Assembly: GCF_001542405.1 (NCBI RefSeq)
Contig: NZ_LNCD01000091.1
Span: 1-64,000, forward strand
From: Rhizobium altiplani
GTDB lineage: Bacteria; Pseudomonadota; Alphaproteobacteria; Rhizobiales; Rhizobiaceae
Reading direction: 5' to 3'
Length of the DNA stretch: 64,000 bases
Shown here one piece after another: positions 37,333-46,206 of this stretch. Below the pieces are notes generated by a model. It was not told the DNA's origin and did no database searches. It was given only the letters and a program-made list of their open reading frames with translations. The position numbers were made by a program, and so were the translations under genes. Numbering within the stretch: position 1 is the stretch's first letter; each line of letters opens with the position of its first letter.

Positions 37333-38153
37333 CAAGGACGCTCTTCCTCGGGCGCCAAGCCGGCCTGCGCTATAAAATTCTTGCGGAATGCGGCAAGATC
37401 TTCGGCGCTGGCATCGGTTATCGCCCAGAACACCAGTCCGCCGCTCGACCATCGACTAATATTGTATCCCTCGCGTTCCGCACTGCCCGGTGCCGTCGAC
37501 GTACCCGGCCATATAAAGAGATTAATCACGTGTCCGCGGAGCCGATAGATCAGAGCCGCGACGACCCGTCCGCCAACGTAGTCGACCCTGCCCCCGATCA
37601 GGGGAAACCCCTGGGCCGCGAGATCGACGACTGGCGGAGAGAAGTCGATCTTGCCGTTGAACCAGGGCTTGACGGTGTGTCGATCCGAGGTCTGCACATC
37701 AGCCAGGTGATCGGCAAGCAGCGAGCGGACATGGCTGGCGACGATCTGATCTTGGATATCTATCCCACGCGGCAGATTGACGAACAGGAAGAGACTTGCG
37801 GCCAGCGCAGCAAACGACGGCACAAGGCTCCATTGCCGGATGAACGCGAAGATCCGCGGCCAGATGCCGTTTTCGGCCGCAGCCGCCTTCTCCTGATCCA
37901 CGGTTGCGGCAGTCTCGAGGGACAGGCTACTTAGGACCCGAGAACGCACTTCCTCCGGCGCGCGCCATTTGACCCCGTTTCCACCGATGACCTTCCGTAT
38001 GGCAGTCACCCTTGCCAGCGCGGCGCTGCAGGAGGCGCAACCGGCAAGATGCGCCTCGAATTGCGCCGAATGGACCGAATCGAGCTCACCGTCGACGAAA
38101 CCGTGCAGCATGTCGCTCCATTCGGGACAGGCTCGATGGCTTTCATCGCTCAT
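37332..38153 (-). CDS. Anti-sigma factor with zinc-finger-like N-terminus and membrane helix
   Basis: The 273-residue protein starts with a ZAS-like anti-sigma domain: CPEWSDMLHGFVDGEL, then HLAGCASC, the H-x3-C-x2-C zinc motif (about 35-42). A single membrane segment (about 125-145, LVPSFAALAASLFLFVNL) follows. The roughly 125-residue extracytoplasmic C-terminus (FSPPVVDLAAQGFPLIGGRVDYVGGR) is typical of anti-sigma factors annotated as transmembrane transcriptional regulators. The start overlaps the sigma gene stop (ATGA). It probably holds the sigma factor inactive until an envelope signal arrives. Confidence 0.9.
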   Translation of the reverse strand: MSDESHRACPEWSDMLHGFVDGELDSVHSAQFEAHLAGCASCSAALARVTAIRKVIGGNGVKWRAPEEVRSRVLSSLSLETAATVDQEKAAAAENGIWPRIFAFIRQWSLVPSFAALAASLFLFVNLPRGIDIQDQIVASHVRSLLADHLADVQTSDRHTVKPWFNGKIDFSPPVVDLAAQGFPLIGGRVDYVGGRVVAALIYRLRGHVINLFIWPGTSTAPGSAEREGYNISRWSSGGLVFWAITDASAEDLAAFRKNFIAQAGLAPEEERP

Positions 38154-38905
38154 GGCGCCACCCCGCTCTTTTCCAGGGCCAGCCAGGCTTTGCCGAATTC
38201 CTCCCGTGCCCGCGCGAGCCTGGACATGACGGTGCCGATCGGCGCGTCGATGATTTCGGCGATCTGCCGATAGGACAGGCTCTCGAGTTCCCGCAGCACC
38301 AGCACCTCCCGCATCGGGTCGGAAAGATCGCCGATGACCCGCCGTACGCGCTCGGACTCGCTCTTGCGGATCACGGACGCTTCCGGCGTGTCGTCGTCGG
38401 ACGCGATCTGGCAAGTCGCGATATCCGCTTCACCGGTCGAGACGTCCTCGGCCATCGGCACTTCGAAATGCGCCTTCCGGCGGCCGTCGAGTAGCCAGGC
38501 GCGGTAGCAATTTCTGACGATCGAAAACATCCAGGCGCGCGGATCGCCGCCGCGATAGCCTTCGAAGCTCCGATAGGCGCGCAGGAAGGCTTCCTGGACG
38601 ATATCTCCAGCAGCATCGGGATCGCGACTGAGGAAGCGGGCGAAATTGTAGGCGTCGTCCAGCTGCGGAAGGATGGCCTTCTGGAAGCGTTGCATCGTTT
38701 CGGCCGATGCGGCAGGCGTCCTCATCGTGGCCGCTTGCGGGTCGAGCAGCGGCCGCGTCATCGCCAACGACATGCCGATCATGGCGGAGAGGGCTTTCAG
38801 AAGGCGAGCCGCCATCCGCCCGGTACCGGCAATCGCCCGATCGGCACCTAATGGCGTGCGCTGGCATTCGAATGAAAGGAAATCCGCGATCTCAGCCTCT
38901 GTCAT
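38150..38905 (-). CDS. ECF sigma-70 family RNA polymerase sigma factor
   Basis: Region 2 (DDAYNFARFLSRDPDAAGDIVQEAFLRAYRSFEGY) and region 4 (LSDPMREVLVLRELESLSYRQIAEIIDAPIGTVMSRLARARE) mark an ECF sigma factor. The start is uncertain. ATG 38905 has a GGGGAAG site and gives 251 residues with an unusual extension of about 65. Internal ATGs at 38725 or 38698 would give the normal 190-180 residues but lack a site. The frame remains open to 38980. It is cotranscribed with the anti-sigma gene (4-base overlap). The region between sigma domains 2 and 4 is acidic. Confidence 0.88.
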   Translation of the reverse strand: MTEAEIADFLSFECQRTPLGADRAIAGTGRMAARLLKALSAMIGMSLAMTRPLLDPQAATMRTPAASAETMQRFQKAILPQLDDAYNFARFLSRDPDAAGDIVQEAFLRAYRSFEGYRGGDPRAWMFSIVRNCYRAWLLDGRRKAHFEVPMAEDVSTGEADIATCQIASDDDTPEASVIRKSESERVRRVIGDLSDPMREVLVLRELESLSYRQIAEIIDAPIGTVMSRLARAREEFGKAWLALEKSGVAP

Positions 38906-39196
38906 CGTCTTCCCCGGGTTCGGCCGACCGCATCGGATCGCCCTTATGCCTTCCGCAAGATAGATCGCCCTGACCATCATTTTATTCCGTCCCGGCGCGA
39001 TTTTTTTCGAGGAAAAGCGTTCACGGGAAGGGTTCTGGATGCCGTCGCGAAAAATCTCCCATCGGTTTCATCAGCTTAGGAAGATTGCCCGGCATGCCGG
39101 GAATAACTGCCGGCCGGCCTCGATCTTGTCTGGCAGCGGCGGCACCCATTGTCGTGTTGCCGCTGCATCATAGCACCCGACAAGAGGAGACTTGCG
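38906..39196. promoter_or_regulatory. Divergent region between sigma factor and Tat-exported hydrolase, with palindrome
   Basis: These 291 bases must hold promoters for both sides. A perfect 14-base palindrome CCCGGCATGCCGGG lies at 39088-39101, about 96 bases before the hydrolase start. I could not identify a matching pair of ECF-type promoters by eye. The region close to 39190 carries the AGAGGAG ribosome-binding site of the hydrolase. Confidence 0.4.
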
Positions 39197-40171
39197 ATGT
39201 TCACCATGACACGCCGTACCGTTCTCGGCACCGCCGCCGCGGGCGCCGCCTTCGGCCTTGCCTCGAAACTGGAATTCGTTTCACCGGTCTTTGCCGAAAC
39301 GCCCGACGAGCCGAGCGTCGGCTTCTACAGATATAGGGTCGGATCGGTCGAGGTCACCGCCATCTATGACGGTATCTGGCGAAAGCCGCACGACCCAGGC
39401 TTCATCAAGAACGCCTCAATTGAAGACACCAAGGAGGCGCTTGCCAAGGCCGGCCTGCCGACCGGTTTCATGCCGATCCCCCTCACCGTCGTCGTCCTCA
39501 AGATGGGCGACCGGCTGATCATGATGGATGCCGGATCGGGCGTCGGCCAGTGGCAGGCGAATGCGACACACCTACCCGCCAACATGGCGGCGGCGGGCAT
39601 CGACTACAGGAAGATCAACACGGTCTTGCTCTCACATTTCCATCCGGACCACGTCTGGGGCCTGATGGACAAGGGCACCAATGCGGCCGTCTTTCCCGAT
39701 GCCGAACTGATCGTCAACGCAGCCGAGTATAGCTGGTGGACGGAGTCTGGCCGCGTCGAAAAGCTTGCGGAAAGCCGTAAGGCGGCCGGCCAGCGCATCG
39801 CCAATGTTTTCCCGAAATGGCAGAACTGGAAACTCGTCGAGGACGGCGCCGAGGTAGCGCCCGGCATCCGCATGATATCAGCGCCGGGACATACGCCCGG
39901 CCACTCCGTCTATCTCGTCGACGGCGGAAACGAACAGCTGATGGTGTCGGCCGACATCATGTACGTGCCGGCCTTGCTCGCCCCGCATCCGGAATGGCAG
40001 GGCGCCTACGACCAGGACGGGCCGATGGCGATCGAGACGCGCCGCAAGCTGATCGACCGCGTCATCGCAGACAAGATCGCGATCTGCGGCTCGCATTTTC
40101 CGTTCCCGGGCTCCGGCACCTTCGTCAAGGACGGCAACGTCTACGGCTTCACCCCCAAGATCCAGGCATGA
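39197..40171 (+). CDS. Tat-exported metallo-beta-lactamase-fold hydrolase
   Basis: The 324-residue protein has a twin-arginine signal (MTRRTVLGTAAAGAAFGLAS, RR at about 6-7, cleavage near VFA-ETP), so it is exported folded. The MBL metal motif SHFHPDHVWG (about 153-162) is the intact HxHxDH. Further ligands are in SAPGHTPGHSVYL, SADIM and CGSHFPFPG. These features resemble the quorum-quenching-lactonase/MBL hydrolase group, but the substrate is unknown. AGAGGAG precedes the ATG by about 6 bases. It lies divergent to the ECF sigma gene and 21 bases before a TPR gene. Confidence 0.9.
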   Translation: MFTMTRRTVLGTAAAGAAFGLASKLEFVSPVFAETPDEPSVGFYRYRVGSVEVTAIYDGIWRKPHDPGFIKNASIEDTKEALAKAGLPTGFMPIPLTVVVLKMGDRLIMMDAGSGVGQWQANATHLPANMAAAGIDYRKINTVLLSHFHPDHVWGLMDKGTNAAVFPDAELIVNAAEYSWWTESGRVEKLAESRKAAGQRIANVFPKWQNWKLVEDGAEVAPGIRMISAPGHTPGHSVYLVDGGNEQLMVSADIMYVPALLAPHPEWQGAYDQDGPMAIETRRKLIDRVIADKIAICGSHFPFPGSGTFVKDGNVYGFTPKIQA

Positions 40172-40192
40172 GAAACTGAAGGAGAAACGATC

Positions 40193-40669
40193 ATGAAGAG
40201 ACATGTTCTGGCAGGTACGATCGCCTTGATCGCGGCAACCGCTGCCCTTCCCGCGATCCAAGCCGTTCCGGCCTTCGCCATCGACAATATCGAATCCACC
40301 AATGCGCCAGATTTGACGTCGGTGCGCGCCAAGATCGCTGCCGGGGATTATCAGGGGGCGCGGGACGAGCTTCGCGGCCTTGCCGAGGATACGCAGCAGG
40401 CAGACGTCTACAATCTGCTTGGCTTTACCCTGCGCAAGACCGGAGACTACCGGACCTCGCTGACCTATTACGCCAAGGCGCTGGAACTCGAGCCCGACCA
40501 CAAGGCCGCCCGCGAATATCTGGGCGAACTCTACGTCGAGACCGGCGACATGGCCAAGGCGAACGACCAGCTCGCACGACTGACGACGCTTTGCCCGAAC
40601 GGCTGCGAGGAGCGTGACGATCTTGCCAAGGCGATCGCTCAGAAGACGGTGCGGCAGACAGGCAACTGA
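40193..40669 (+). CDS. Periplasmic tetratricopeptide-repeat protein
   Basis: The 158-residue protein has a signal peptide (ending AFA-IDN) followed by about two TPR units: VYNLLGFTLRKTGDYRTSLTYYAKALELEPDHKAA (about 73-107) and REYLGELYVETGDMAKANDQL. A pair of cysteines (LCPNGCEE) lies near the C-terminus and could form a disulfide. It follows the Tat-exported hydrolase by 21 bases with a strong GGAGAAA site, so the two form an operon closed by a terminator. Its partner is unknown; the hydrolase is the obvious candidate. Confidence 0.88.
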   Translation: MKRHVLAGTIALIAATAALPAIQAVPAFAIDNIESTNAPDLTSVRAKIAAGDYQGARDELRGLAEDTQQADVYNLLGFTLRKTGDYRTSLTYYAKALELEPDHKAAREYLGELYVETGDMAKANDQLARLTTLCPNGCEERDDLAKAIAQKTVRQTGN

Positions 40670-40708
40670 CATCCGGAACATCAGGCGAAGAGGGGCCTTG
40701 GGCCTGCG

Positions 40709-40744
40709 GGCCGGCCATGGAAGACATGACCGGCCTTTCGTTTT
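40709..40744 (+). terminator. Terminator of hydrolase-TPR operon
   Basis: Stem GGCCGG/CCGGCC with inner ATG/CAT pairing, followed by TTTCGTTTT. It lies 40 bases after the TPR gene stop. Confidence 0.85.
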
Positions 40745-40905
40745 GGCCGTCCATTCACATCAGGTGATCGATCGGTCACACGTTCGTTACCCCCAGCCCG
40801 CCGTTAAGGTCTCGGTAACCCTCGCCGACTTGAATGCGCCGCGTTCGCTCCAGCCGGTCTGTTCCAAGACCAGCGTCTCTCACACTTTCGGCGGGGAAAA
40901 TGCCC

Positions 40906-41394
40906 ATGAAAAGAATAGCTCTCGTACTCTCCTTCACTCTTGCCGGTGCAATTGCCGCCCATGCGCAGCCGACAATGGTCAAGCAGTTCGAGGACTGGGG
41001 CGTCTATTCCTACAGCAAGGGCGGCGAGACGGTGTGCTATTTGCTGACAGTGCCGACAAGCAAGCAACCGGCAAGCGTCGATCATGGCAGCAATTACTTC
41101 GTGATCGGTCGGGCGCCGGGCGCCGGATATGAGCCACAAGCGATCATGGGCTACGAACTGAAGCCCGGCTCCCGGGCCAAGATCGCAATCGGCGACAAGA
41201 CGTTTACGATGTTCACCAGGGGCAAGTCCGCCTGGGTGCTTGAAGAATCGCGCGAGCATGACGTCATCAGCGCCATGCGCTCCGGTAGCGACATGACGGT
41301 CGAAGCGGTCTCCCAGCGCGGCACGGCGACCACCTATACTTATTCCCTGAACGGGGTGACCGCTGCCCTGAAGCGCATGGCATCCTGCAACTAG
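40906..41394 (+). CDS. Invasion-associated locus B (IalB) family protein
   Basis: The 162-residue protein has a signal peptide (MKRIALVLSFTLAGAIAAHA) and the IalB fold. EDWGVYSYSKGGETVCYLLTVP, GYELKPGSRAKIAIGDKTFTMFTRGKSAWV and a final cysteine (MASCN) are typical. IalB was first linked to erythrocyte invasion by Bartonella; free-living Rhizobiales carry several paralogues of unknown function in the envelope. The ATG at 40906 has GGGG 9 bases upstream; an ATG two codons earlier is possible. Confidence 0.9.
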   Translation: MKRIALVLSFTLAGAIAAHAQPTMVKQFEDWGVYSYSKGGETVCYLLTVPTSKQPASVDHGSNYFVIGRAPGAGYEPQAIMGYELKPGSRAKIAIGDKTFTMFTRGKSAWVLEESREHDVISAMRSGSDMTVEAVSQRGTATTYTYSLNGVTAALKRMASCN

Positions 41395-41397
41395 GCC

Positions 41398-41760
41398 ATG
41401 GCACGCCGTCGATACCGTGCAGCACACCGGCTGGGCGTGCTGGCTGCCGGCTGCTTGCTCGGCATCGTGCTCCCCAGCCAAATGACATCCGCCGATGGCA
41501 TCTCCGGCTGCATGCATCGCGCGCTGCTATCCAGCCACCGCACTGTGCTGATCGGCCCCTGGATGGCCTCGCCGGTGCCGATCCGCGCTACACCGCGCGC
41601 GTCAGCGAATGCCGTTGCAAAGCTCGCGGCGCGCGTCCGGGTCGCCGTCCGCTCATGTGATGGTACATGGTGCAATGTCGAGGTGACTGGCCATGACGTC
41701 GGCGGGTTCGTTCGCCAGTCCGCCCTATCGGGCGTCTATCCGAACGAGAAGATCATGTAG
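41398..41760 (+). CDS. Small exported SH3-like domain protein
   Basis: The 120-residue protein has a signal peptide (RLGVLAAGCLLGIVLPSQ). A bacterial SH3-like domain follows, with VPIRATPRASANAVAKLAARVRVAV, SCDGTWCNVEV and GGFVRQSALSGVYPNE. The two Cys residues in CDGTWC may be linked. It begins 3 bases after the IalB gene stop, so translation is probably coupled. Such domains usually bind peptidoglycan or mediate envelope interactions. Confidence 0.8.
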   Translation: MARRRYRAAHRLGVLAAGCLLGIVLPSQMTSADGISGCMHRALLSSHRTVLIGPWMASPVPIRATPRASANAVAKLAARVRVAVRSCDGTWCNVEVTGHDVGGFVRQSALSGVYPNEKIM

Positions 41761-41776
41761 CCCTTTAACGGCCGAC

Positions 41777-42112
41777 TCAGGGACCGGCCCCGCCGAGGAA
41801 GGCAAGCCGGGTGAAGATCGTGTAGTGCGACTCCGACGCCATCATCGCCACGAAGACGAGGACGAGCAGTGGCGGCAGCAATATCGCGTAGACGAGCGCC
41901 AGCCGTTCCCAGGCCATGTGCATGAAAATGGCAACGATCAGTCCGGCCTTCAGCATCATGAAGACGATGATGAGCGTCCAGCGGGGATAACCCTGGATGC
42001 CGAGATAATCGACGAGATAGGAGAAGGTGCTGAGGACGAACAGCAATCCCCAGACGACGAGGTAGAGCCTGATCGGATGCTGTTGGCCGGAATGTGCTTG
42101 TGCCTGTGCCAT
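41777..42112 (-). CDS. Cytochrome c oxidase subunit IV (caa3-type small subunit)
   Basis: The 111-residue membrane protein has three hydrophobic segments (about 15-33, 42-62 and 70-95). KAGLIVAIFMHMAWERLALVYA is the signature of the small prokaryotic cytochrome oxidase subunit IV (COX4_pro). It lies last in the oxidase gene row, 10 bases after the subunit III gene. GAGG lies about 9 bases before the ATG. Confidence 0.85.
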   Translation of the reverse strand: MAQAQAHSGQQHPIRLYLVVWGLLFVLSTFSYLVDYLGIQGYPRWTLIIVFMMLKAGLIVAIFMHMAWERLALVYAILLPPLLVLVFVAMMASESHYTIFTRLAFLGGAGP

Positions 42113-42122
42113 GGATGCGACC

Positions 42123-42848
42123 TCACCACAGATAGAAGAAGGCAAAGATGAAGACCCAGACGAGGTCGACGAAGTGCCAGTACAGGCCCATGATCTCGAC
42201 GTTCTCATAGCTACCCCTGCGGCTTGTGAAGAAGCCGCGCTGGCCCGTATCGAAGTCCCCGCGCCATACCTTGCGCGCGGTAACAAGCAGGAAGATTACG
42301 CCGAAGGTCACGTGCGTCCCGTGAAAACCGGTGATCATGAAGAAGGATGATCCGAACTGTGCCGCGCCCCACGGGTTTTCCCAGGGGCGCACGCCTTCGG
42401 TGATGAGCTTCGTCCATTCGAAAGCCTGCATTCCGACAAAGGTCGCGCCAAGCGCGGCGGTCAGAAGCAGCAAAGCGGCCGTTTTCCCGCGCTCGCGGCG
42501 ATAACCGAAATTGACAGCCATGGCCATCGTGCCACTGCTGCTGATCAGGATGAAGGTCATGATCGCGATGAGGATCAGCGGGACCTCCTGGCCGCCGATA
42601 TTGAGCGCGAAGACCTCGCTCGGATTAGGCCACGGAACCGGCGTCGACATCCGCGCGGTCATATAGGCCAGCAGGAAGCAGCCGAAGATAAAAGTATCGC
42701 TGAGGAGAAAGATCCACATCATGGCCTTGCCCCAGGAGACGTTCTTGAACGCCCGCTGGTCCGAGGCAAAGTCGGCCGCCACGCCGCGCAGGCCGGCGGG
42801 CGGCCCCATGGCGACGTCGTCAGTTTGCATTCGGGTCAGTTCGGCCAT
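42123..42848 (-). CDS. coxP: Cytochrome c oxidase subunit III (CoxP-like)
   Basis: The 241-residue membrane protein belongs to the heme-copper oxidase subunit III family. Membrane segments include KAMMWIFLLSDTFIFGCFLLAYM and FFMITGFHGTHVTFGVIFLL, with the conserved His/Glu pattern LYWHFVDLVWVFIFAFFYLW at the C-terminus. Start ATG 42848 follows AGGGGTGGACG. It overlaps none of its neighbours but lies 10 bases after the coxO-like gene. In Bradyrhizobium the coxMNOP operon has the same order, giving the names. Confidence 0.9.
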   Translation of the reverse strand: MAELTRMQTDDVAMGPPAGLRGVAADFASDQRAFKNVSWGKAMMWIFLLSDTFIFGCFLLAYMTARMSTPVPWPNPSEVFALNIGGQEVPLILIAIMTFILISSSGTMAMAVNFGYRRERGKTAALLLLTAALGATFVGMQAFEWTKLITEGVRPWENPWGAAQFGSSFFMITGFHGTHVTFGVIFLLVTARKVWRGDFDTGQRGFFTSRRGSYENVEIMGLYWHFVDLVWVFIFAFFYLW

Positions 42849-42858
42849 CGTCCACCCC

Positions 42859-43569
42859 TTAAGAAACGAGTTGGCGGCAGAGATCGACGAAGTCGTTTGC
42901 CCAGCCGGTAAAAAGCGCGAAGAGAAGCAGCCACACGACGAGCATGAAGTGCCAGTAGGTGGCGCAGAGCTCGACACCGAGGCGCAGCCTGGCGGAAGCG
43001 GCGGTGCCGCCTGCGAGCAAGCGCAATCTGGTTCGCGCAAGCACTGCCAGCCCACCGAGGATATGCAGGCCATGCAATCCCGTCAGCATGTAGAAGAAAC
43101 TGTTTGCCGGGTTATCGGCAAGGACATATCCGGCCGCGACCAGCTGCAGCCAGGCGACGACCTGCCCGGCAAGAAAGAGCACTGCGGTCGCCAGCGCTAT
43201 ATCAAGCGCAAGCCGCAGGCCGTCATCGGCGCCCCGGCGCGCTTCAACCACCGCCCATTGCAGAGCCGCGCAGCTGGCGATCAAGACAGCGCTATTCGCC
43301 CAAAGAAGCCGAGGAACGGGTATTGCCCACCAATCCGCACCGCTCATTCGCGAAAGATAAGCACTGGCCAACAGGGAAAAGAGCGCGCCGACCACCGCGA
43401 GGAAAATGCCGAGGCCGATCTTGGCGGTCGGGATCGGCGGCTTCGCCGGTCCGCCGATATCATCAAGCGTGCCGACCTCCATCCATGGCTTCGACATCAT
43501 CCTCTGCCCGGACAGCCACCAGATGACGATTGCGGCTATTACCGCGAGAAAGACAAGAACCACACTCAT
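42859..43569 (-). CDS. coxO: Cytochrome c oxidase subunit III-like protein (CoxO-like)
   Basis: The 236-residue protein is a second subunit III-like membrane protein. It shows MSVVLVFLAVIAAIVIWWLSG at the N-terminus, FFYMLTGLHGLHILGGLAVLA and YWHFMLVVWLLLFALFTGW. Its start overlaps the coxN stop (ATGA), so translation is coupled. It is less conserved than the following gene. Two subunit III-type proteins in one oxidase are characteristic of the CoxMNOP type. Confidence 0.88.
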   Translation of the reverse strand: MSVVLVFLAVIAAIVIWWLSGQRMMSKPWMEVGTLDDIGGPAKPPIPTAKIGLGIFLAVVGALFSLLASAYLSRMSGADWWAIPVPRLLWANSAVLIASCAALQWAVVEARRGADDGLRLALDIALATAVLFLAGQVVAWLQLVAAGYVLADNPANSFFYMLTGLHGLHILGGLAVLARTRLRLLAGGTAASARLRLGVELCATYWHFMLVVWLLLFALFTGWANDFVDLCRQLVS

Positions 43570-45341
43570 GTGTGCGCCCTCGACACTCCGGCCATAGGCG
43601 GCTGGTTCTGGGGTATGAAGTCTTCGGGAGCGCCGGGTACACTGTAGTCGTAGGCCCAGCGATAGACGATCGGAAGCTCCTTGCCCCAGTTGCCATGGGC
43701 GGGCGGCGTCTGAGGAGTCTGCCACTCGAGGGTCGTCGCTCGCCACGGATTGCCACCGGCCTCGCGGCCGCGGAACAGACTCCAAATGACATTGAACAGG
43801 AACACCATCTGCGCCGCCCCGACGACAAGCGCCGCGACCGAAATGAACATGTTCAGGTCATGCACCGAAGGCGGAATGAAAACCGTGTCGCCAAGCTCGA
43901 AATAGCGCCTCGGCACGCCCACCAGGCCTACATAATGCATGGGGAAGAAGATCGCATAGGCGCCGATGAAGGTAACCCAGAAGTGGATCCGACCGAGAAC
44001 CTCGTCGAGCATCCGCCCGGTAATCTTCGGATACCAGTGATAGATTGCGCCGAAGACCACCATGATGGGCGCGACGCCCATCACCATGTGGAAATGCGCT
44101 ACCACGAACATCGTATCGGACAGTGGCACGTCCACCACGACGTTGCCGAGGAACAGTCCGGTCAGCCCGCCATTGACGAAGGTCACGATGAAACCGATGG
44201 CAAACAGCATCGGCAGCGTCAGGTGGATATCACCCCGCCACAGCGTCAGCACCCAATTGTAGACCTTGATCGCGGTCGGCACGGCGATGATCAACGTTGT
44301 CGTGGCGAAGAAGAACCCGAAATTCGGGTTCATGCCGCTGACATACATGTGATGCGCCCATACGATGAAGCTCAGCGCCCCGATAATCACGATCGCCCAG
44401 ACCATCATGCGGTAGCCGAAGATGTTCTTGCGCGCATGCGTGCTGATAAGATCGGAGACGATGCCGAATGCCGGAAGCGCGACGATGTAGACTTCCGGAT
44501 GACCAAAGAACCAGAAGAGGTGCTGGAACAGGATCGGGCTACCGCCATCGGATTTCAGCTGCTCGCCCATTTCGACAATCGCAGGCATGAAGAAGCTGGT
44601 GCCGAGCAGCCGGTCGAACAGCATCATGACGGCGGCGACGAAGAGCGCCGGGAAAGCCAGCAACGCCATGACGGTTGCTGTGAAAATGCCCCATACTGTC
44701 AATGGCATCCGCATCAGCGTCATGCCGCGCGCCCGCCCTTGCAGCACGGTGACGACATAGTTCAAGCCACCCATCGTGAAGCCGATGATGAAGATGATGA
44801 GGGACGAGAGCATCAGGATGATACCCCAGTCGCGCCCGCCTGGCGTACCTGACGTCAGTGCCTGCGGCGGGTAAAGCGTCCAGCCGGCCCCCGTCGGTCC
44901 GCCAGGAGCGAAGAAGCCCGCAACAAGCACGATCACGGCCAGCAGATAAAGCCAGTAGCTCAGCATGTTCGCATAGGGGAACACCATGTCGCGAGCGCCG
45001 ACCATCAACGGAATGAGGTAATTGCCGAAGCCGCCGAGGAAGAGCGCGGTCAGGAGATAGATCACCATGATCATTCCGTGCATGGTGATGAACTGGTAAT
45101 AATGATCCGCGTCGATGAAGGAAAAATAGCCGGGAAACCCGAGCTGCAGCCGTATCAGCCACGACAGCACCAGCGCCACCAGACCGATCGAAAAGGCCGT
45201 CACCGAATACTGAATGGCAATGACCTTGGCATCCTGACTGAAGACGTATTTCGTCCACCAGCTCCTCGGATGATAGAGCTCAACATCCGCCACCTCGGCG
45301 GGTGGGATAACATCGCCGGCACTGGTTGGAATATCAACCAT
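43566..45341 (-). CDS. coxN: Cytochrome c oxidase subunit I (CoxN-like, A-type heme-copper oxidase)
   Basis: The 591-residue catalytic subunit has all diagnostic ligands: the low-spin heme His (FITMHGMIMVIYLL), the CuB His-Tyr pair with proton-path Glu (FGHPEVYIVALP), the HHMYVSG pair and HFHMVMG. The K-channel Lys lies in ARKNIFGY. About 12 membrane helices are expected. These residues make it an A1-type aa3 proton pump. An N-terminal extension of about 35 residues precedes the first helix. It follows the subunit II gene by 55 bases. Confidence 0.96.
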   Translation of the reverse strand: MVDIPTSAGDVIPPAEVADVELYHPRSWWTKYVFSQDAKVIAIQYSVTAFSIGLVALVLSWLIRLQLGFPGYFSFIDADHYYQFITMHGMIMVIYLLTALFLGGFGNYLIPLMVGARDMVFPYANMLSYWLYLLAVIVLVAGFFAPGGPTGAGWTLYPPQALTSGTPGGRDWGIILMLSSLIIFIIGFTMGGLNYVVTVLQGRARGMTLMRMPLTVWGIFTATVMALLAFPALFVAAVMMLFDRLLGTSFFMPAIVEMGEQLKSDGGSPILFQHLFWFFGHPEVYIVALPAFGIVSDLISTHARKNIFGYRMMVWAIVIIGALSFIVWAHHMYVSGMNPNFGFFFATTTLIIAVPTAIKVYNWVLTLWRGDIHLTLPMLFAIGFIVTFVNGGLTGLFLGNVVVDVPLSDTMFVVAHFHMVMGVAPIMVVFGAIYHWYPKITGRMLDEVLGRIHFWVTFIGAYAIFFPMHYVGLVGVPRRYFELGDTVFIPPSVHDLNMFISVAALVVGAAQMVFLFNVIWSLFRGREAGGNPWRATTLEWQTPQTPPAHGNWGKELPIVYRWAYDYSVPGAPEDFIPQNQPPMAGVSRAHT

Positions 45342-45396
45342 CGCATGCCTTCCTTCCTCCTCCCGTTACGGCCGCTCCCCCGGCCGCAACGCCGGC

Positions 45397-46206
45397 CTAC
45401 TTGGCCGGTTCAACCGCTGCCATCAGCTGCGAAAACGTCTGCTGCTGCGCGAGCCACGCCTGGTAGGCGTCCGGCTCGTCGACAACAACAGTCCCTCGCA
45501 TCTGCGGATGTCCGACGCCACAAAGCTCCGCGCACAGCACTTCGAACGTGCCCGTCCGCGTCGGCGTGAACCAGAAATAGGTGACCGAACCCGGGATCAT
45601 GTCCATCTTCGCCCGGAACTCGGGAACGTAGAAATCATGCAGCACATCGATCGAGCGCAGGTGTACGCGGACCGACTTGCCGATCGGCAAGTGCAGTTCG
45701 GCGCCTGAGATGATGATGTCGTCGAGGCCAGCCGGATCGTTCCTGATCACGCCGAGCGGATTGTCGGCCGTCACCGCTCGATTGTCTGCCCTGCCGAGCT
45801 TGCCATCGGCGCCCGGCAACCGGAAATTCCACAGCCACTGCTGCCCTACGACTTCGATTTCGCCAGCATCCGGCGGCACCGTCACGAACTGGTTCCACAC
45901 GACGAGGCCAGGCGCCAGCATCGCTGCCACACCAAGGGCCGTGCTGCCGGCAAGCCACCATTCCAGACGCTTGTTCTCGGGCTCGTAGGCGGCCCGATTG
46001 CCCGGCCGATGGCGGAAACGAAAGATGCAGTAGGCCATGAAGGAGATCACCGCGACGAAGACGATGCCGGTGATCCAGAATGTAATGATGATGGTATTGT
46101 CGATGTAGTTCCAGTTCGAAGCGATCGGAGTCCACCACCACGGGCTGAGCAGGTGGAAAACCACCGACCCGATGACGATCAGACCGAGAACCAGCACGAC
46201 AACCAT
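45397..46206 (-). CDS. coxM: Cytochrome c oxidase subunit II (CoxM-like)
   Basis: The 269-residue protein has two membrane helices (about 1-20 and 43-64, TFWITGIVFVAVISFMAY). The periplasmic CuA domain carries DVLHDFYVPEFRAKMDMIPG and CAELCGVGHPQM, with all CuA ligands (His, two Cys, His, Met) present. It accepts electrons from cytochrome c. The ATG at 46206 follows GGGAGGAACGC. It is the first structural gene of the oxidase row. The N-terminus has no long cleavable leader; the first helix acts as anchor. Confidence 0.94.
   Translation of the reverse strand: MVVVLVLGLIVIGSVVFHLLSPWWWTPIASNWNYIDNTIIITFWITGIVFVAVISFMAYCIFRFRHRPGNRAAYEPENKRLEWWLAGSTALGVAAMLAPGLVVWNQFVTVPPDAGEIEVVGQQWLWNFRLPGADGKLGRADNRAVTADNPLGVIRNDPAGLDDIIISGAELHLPIGKSVRVHLRSIDVLHDFYVPEFRAKMDMIPGSVTYFWFTPTRTGTFEVLCAELCGVGHPQMRGTVVVDEPDAYQAWLAQQQTFSQLMAAVEPAK

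Noticed and set aside
43530-44852. Open frame of 440 codons on the plus strand
   Set aside because: Antisense to oxidase subunit I, very rich in Asp, Glu, His and Arg as expected for the complement of a membrane protein gene.
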